Shown here in pieces: positions 6,435 through 9,491 of a stretch of 9,491 nt of DNA. The notes under the pieces were generated by a model that was not told the DNA's origin, did no database searches, and saw only the letters and a list, made by a program, of their open reading frames with translations. Made by a program: the position numbers and the translations under genes. Source of the stretch: Lentisphaerota bacterium (GTDB lineage Bacteria > Verrucomicrobiota > Lentisphaeria > Oligosphaerales > JAFGRS01); NCBI GenBank assembly GCA_012514865.1, contig JAAYZO010000225.1, positions 1 to 9,491 of the forward strand, given 5' to 3'. How positions within the stretch are numbered: the first letter of the stretch is position 1; each line of letters starts with the position of its first letter.

Positions 6435-9251
6435 ATGAGACTGATCTGCCCACACTGCGCCGCCGTCATCGCCTGCGCCGACAGCGACTGTGGCAGCAGT
6501 CGGCAGTGCCCCGAGTGCTTCTACGTGGTCGCCATACCGGCCGGACGCTTCGAGCCCGGCGCCGTCATCGGCGACTTCGTCATCCGCGAACGCATCGGCT
6601 CCGGCGGCATGGGCACCGTCTACCGCGCCGAGCAGATCTCGCTGCTGCGCCCGGCCGCGGTGAAGGTCATGCATCCCTCCCTGGCGGCCTCCCAGCCCCA
6701 GCTCAGCCGCTTTCTCAAGGAAGCCCGCATCGCGGCCTCGATCGCCCATCCGAACCTGATCGGCGTCTATGCCGTCGGCGAGGAGGACGGCCTGCACTAC
6801 CTGGCCATGGAACTCGTCCAGGGCCAGTCGCTGCACGACCGGATTCGCTCCCAGGGGCCCCTGCCCCTCGAACAGGCCGCCGAGATCGTCGTGCAGGTCG
6901 CCGCCGGCCTCGGTGCCGCCTGGAACAAGATGCACATCCTGCATTGCGACATCAAGCCTGAGAACATCCTCATGCCGGCCGAAGGCGGCATCAAGATCGC
7001 CGACCTCGGCCTCGCCGAACACGGCGGCGCCACGCCCGACGCCAGCGCCGAGACCTTCGGCGGCAGCCCCTACTACGTCTGCCCGGAGGTCATCCTCGGC
7101 CGGCCCCTCGACCACCGCAGCGACCTCTACAGCCTCGGCGTCACCTTCTACGAAATGCTGACCGCGCGGCTGCCCTTCGAGGGCACGGCCCTGGCCGAGA
7201 TCGCAGCGCAGCACCTCTACGCACCGCCACCGGATCCGCGCAAGCATGTCCCGGACCTCCCCGCCGGGGTGGCCGCGATCATCCTGCGCCTCATCAACAA
7301 GGCGCCCGAGGAGCGCTTCCAGTCGGCCGACGAGCTGATTCAGGCGATACGGGTGCAGGTCCTTCTGAAGACCTCGCCGGAGCTGTCGCCGCGGGCGGAG
7401 CCGAGCGAGACGCCGGCGGGGGGCGGCCGCTGGGTCTGCCCCGGCTGCAGCCGGCACAACGCCGAGATCTCGCGCTACTGCATCGCCTGCGGCGCCTACG
7501 GGCGCTACCCCTGCCCGCTCTGCGGTGAGGAAGTCGTGCTGAACTCCGAGCACTGCGGCCACTGCGGCGCCAACCTGGCCGAGCAGCGCCAGGGCGTCGT
7601 CCGCCAGGCCGAGAGCCTCCTGACGCGCATGGACGAATGCGTGAGTCGCAGTGACCTGTCCGGTACCTGCCGACTGGTCGCCGAGTACCGCCAGCTCGAC
7701 CAGTCGATCCTCCCCGAGCTGGTCCGGGGCCAGTTCGGCGATGTCGTCGCGCACCTCGGCACCCTCTTCGAGGTCAAGCTCCAGGAAGCCCGTGACGCCC
7801 TGCGCCTCGACCAGCTCGAGCAGGCGACGACGGCCCTGCACAGCCTCGTCAGCAGCGAGCAGTACCAGTGGCTTCGCGACGAGGTCGACGCCCTGAAGAA
7901 GGAGCTGGCGCAGGTCGCCTTCCATGCCGGCACGGCGCTGAAGTCGAACTGCCTGAGCACCTGCCGGCGTCTCCTGTCCGGGGTCCCGGGCTGGCAGGGC
8001 GGCACGCTGGCGGCGCGCCTTCAGGAACTGCGCCAGCAGTGCGAGACACAGCTCAGCCTGCGCGAGCATGCGCTGCACGAGGCGCAGGCGATCATGGATG
8101 CCGCCAACGTCGACGTCCATGACGCCATCCAGGCCCTGCGCGATCTGGCCGCCGCCAGCCTCAGCGCCAAGGTCATGGTCCTGCCACCCGATGCCGAGGA
8201 TACCAGGGCCGATGAGACCGTGACGACGCTGCGGGAGGCCCTCCAGAGGAGCGTCGACCGCCAGGTGAACGCCTGGATCGACGCCGGACAGTGGAAGGAC
8301 CTCGCCCGACTCGTCGAGAGCATCCGCGCCGCCGACGACGCCTCTCTCAGCACCGTCGAGAAGGCGGTCTCAGGCCGGATCACCCAGGAGATCCAGGAGC
8401 GCTACCGCGCCGCCCTCTCGGCCGAGCGCGCCCGCGATGTCGCCCGTGCCGGCGAGTGCTGGAGCGCGGTGCTGAAGGTGCCCTCGACCCTCCTGCCGCG
8501 GCAGATCCGCCGCGAGGGCCTCGGCTTCCCATCACGCCGAAACCGCCTGCTGACCGAAGTGCGGCGGCCGCTGCTGCGCTCGTCGGCATCGGCGGTGTTC
8601 TTCCTGTGGTGCCTGGCGCTGAGTCTGGCCGTCATCGACCTGGTCCTGGCCTGGTTTGCCGAGTCGCCGGCCGGCCCGGTTCTGCGGTCGCATGCCCTGC
8701 CGCTGGTGCTGCACCTGACCGTCCTGGCGCTGTTCTCGCGGCTGCTGCACAGCCCGGGCATCCTGACCTCGGACGACCTGGTGCCGGGTCGGCAGCCGTC
8801 GCTGTTCATCTCCGGCCTGCGCCTTCTCTGGATCCTGTCGCCGCTGAACGGCGTCTTTGCGACGCTGTGCGCCCGGGCCGGCCTGCTGGTCGAGACCGGG
8901 CAGATCCCGGATGTCTTCGGGCTGCTGGCGACGCCGTGGATGGCGCCGGGGCTGGTGGTGCTGGTCTGGCTCCTGGTTGACCTTCGCCTCGGCTGGCACT
9001 ACCGCTCGGTCCTGGCCCTGCTGGGGATGACCCTGTCGTGGATCCTGGCGCTGGGTGTCGTGTACCTGCTCTGGGATGGCCCCCCGGACACCCCGATGCT
9101 GCAGATGGCGGCGGCCATGTACCAGGCCGTCCTCTTCGCCCTCCTCCAGACCGCCAACTGGCTCTGGTTCCGCGGCTGGTCACGCCCCCCCCGCGGCAGC
9201 CACTCCGGCCCGGCCGCCACGACGGCCGCGGTCGCCGGCACGGGCCGCTGA
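6435..9251 (+). CDS. Membrane-anchored Hanks-type Ser/Thr protein kinase with N-terminal zinc ribbon and central double zinc ribbon
   Basis: 938 residues. An N-terminal zinc ribbon uses C5, C8, C25 and C28. The kinase domain spans about 49-306: glycine loop GSGGMGTVY (55-63), lysine K77 in AVKVM, helix-C glutamate E96, catalytic loop HCDIKPEN (170-177; D172, K174, N177), DLG (190-192) in place of DFG, and PYYVCPE ending at E218. All catalytic residues are present, so it should be active; the usual HRD arginine is cysteine (C171). A double zinc ribbon follows, with CxxC pairs at 335/338, 349/352, 360/363 and 374/377. Residues 387-705 are helical with no recognised domain. About six membrane segments follow, roughly 718-740, 755-772, 788-812, 835-853, 859-881 and 893-912. 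No outer sensor domain such as PASTA is seen, so the kinase probably senses through its cytosolic linker, ribbons or membrane part. The gap after eboE is 72 bp, suggesting the same transcript. Confidence 0.95.
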   Translation: MRLICPHCAAVIACADSDCGSSRQCPECFYVVAIPAGRFEPGAVIGDFVIRERIGSGGMGTVYRAEQISLLRPAAVKVMHPSLAASQPQLSRFLKEARIAASIAHPNLIGVYAVGEEDGLHYLAMELVQGQSLHDRIRSQGPLPLEQAAEIVVQVAAGLGAAWNKMHILHCDIKPENILMPAEGGIKIADLGLAEHGGATPDASAETFGGSPYYVCPEVILGRPLDHRSDLYSLGVTFYEMLTARLPFEGTALAEIAAQHLYAPPPDPRKHVPDLPAGVAAIILRLINKAPEERFQSADELIQAIRVQVLLKTSPELSPRAEPSETPAGGGRWVCPGCSRHNAEISRYCIACGAYGRYPCPLCGEEVVLNSEHCGHCGANLAEQRQGVVRQAESLLTRMDECVSRSDLSGTCRLVAEYRQLDQSILPELVRGQFGDVVAHLGTLFEVKLQEARDALRLDQLEQATTALHSLVSSEQYQWLRDEVDALKKELAQVAFHAGTALKSNCLSTCRRLLSGVPGWQGGTLAARLQELRQQCETQLSLREHALHEAQAIMDAANVDVHDAIQALRDLAAASLSAKVMVLPPDAEDTRADETVTTLREALQRSVDRQVNAWIDAGQWKDLARLVESIRAADDASLSTVEKAVSGRITQEIQERYRAALSAERARDVARAGECWSAVLKVPSTLLPRQIRREGLGFPSRRNRLLTEVRRPLLRSSASAVFFLWCLALSLAVIDLVLAWFAESPAGPVLRSHALPLVLHLTVLALFSRLLHSPGILTSDDLVPGRQPSLFISGLRLLWILSPLNGVFATLCARAGLLVETGQIPDVFGLLATPWMAPGLVVLVWLLVDLRLGWHYRSVLALLGMTLSWILALGVVYLLWDGPPDTPMLQMAAAMYQAVLFALLQTANWLWFRGWSRPPRGSHSGPAATTAAVAGTGR

Positions 9252-9420
9252 CAGGTCTTCCCCCCCGCTGGCCCCTGCCTGCCAGTGACGGAAGCCGCGG
9301 CGCAGGCGCGTCAGCGGCGAGGAACGCCGGATAGGGCATGGCGGATCATCGCCGGCCACCGGTGCTGGAGACCGTTTTGCCCCTGTCAAGTTTCGTGGGC
9401 ACAAAGAGTCCCCGAGTGCC

Positions 9421-9438
9421 CCGCCTGCGGCGGTTTTT
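9421..9438 (+). terminator. Small intrinsic-terminator-like hairpin with T5
   Basis: CCGCC (9421-9425) and GGCGG (9429-9433) form a 5-bp all-GC stem with a TGC loop, directly followed by TTTTT (9434-9438). It lies about 170 nt after the kinase stop and is oriented to end rightward transcription. The stem is short, so this is a candidate only. An overlapping inverted repeat, GGGCAC (9397-9402) and GTGCCC (9416-9421), would compete with it. The rest of 9252-9491 shows no supported gene. Confidence 0.35.
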
Positions 9439-9491
9439 CCGAATGGTGGTTTCTTCGGCGTCGGCTCCTATCTGCTGGCACGAAGGCATCA

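Noticed and set aside
4809..8120. A minus-strand open frame of 1103 codons
   Set aside because: It is antisense to eboD, eboE and the kinase, all of which have clear conserved motifs. Its composition is that of a GC-rich shadow frame.
9443..9491. Possible start of a new gene at ATG 9443
   Set aside because: Only 16 codons are visible, with no ribosome binding site, and it follows directly after the terminator-like hairpin.

Overview
This 9.5 kb window is GC-rich, with strong G/C preference at third codon positions. It looks like bacterial chromosome from the Planctomycetes/PVC group or a similar lineage. The hints are a membrane-anchored Hanks-type kinase framed by zinc ribbons, a secreted SUMF1-domain protein with a long alanine-rich helical region, an ebo-type gene pair, and palindromic intergenic repeats. 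This placement is inference from gene content; no marker gene or rRNA is present.

Layout from left to right. (1) 1-840 (+) is the 3' part of a PPP-family metallophosphatase gene cut by the window edge. (2) 841-1179 is a convergent intergenic gap with a run of GC-rich hairpins. (3) 1180-3426 (-) encodes a secreted protein with an N-terminal helical region and a C-terminal SUMF1 (formylglycine-generating-enzyme-like) domain. (4) 3427-3921 is a divergent intergenic region of 495 bp. It holds a composite palindromic repeat (3680-3777) and a candidate promoter for the rightward genes. (5) 3922-5121 (+) is eboD, a sugar-phosphate cyclase of the dehydroquinate-synthase superfamily. (6) 5112-6362 (+) is eboE, a TIM-barrel protein of the ebo 'metabolite traffic' set, overlapping eboD by 10 nt. 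(7) 6435-9251 (+) is a 938-aa Ser/Thr protein kinase with an N-terminal zinc ribbon, a kinase domain with an HCD catalytic loop, a double zinc ribbon, a long helical linker and about six C-terminal membrane segments. (8) 9252-9491 is non-coding as far as visible, with a small terminator-like hairpin and a possible insertion-sequence end.

eboD, eboE and the kinase run in one direction and are probably one transcription unit; the eboE-kinase gap is 72 bp. The eboDE pair stands without eboA, eboB, eboC or eboF in view, so it is either a split cluster or a reduced two-gene version. The kinase, and possibly the upstream phosphatase, may give this locus a phosphorylation layer, but nothing in the sequence proves that. 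The points most worth a second look are the isolated eboDE pair next to a kinase, the mixed active-site signature of EboD, the composite palindromic repeat before eboD, and the hairpin array in the convergent gap.
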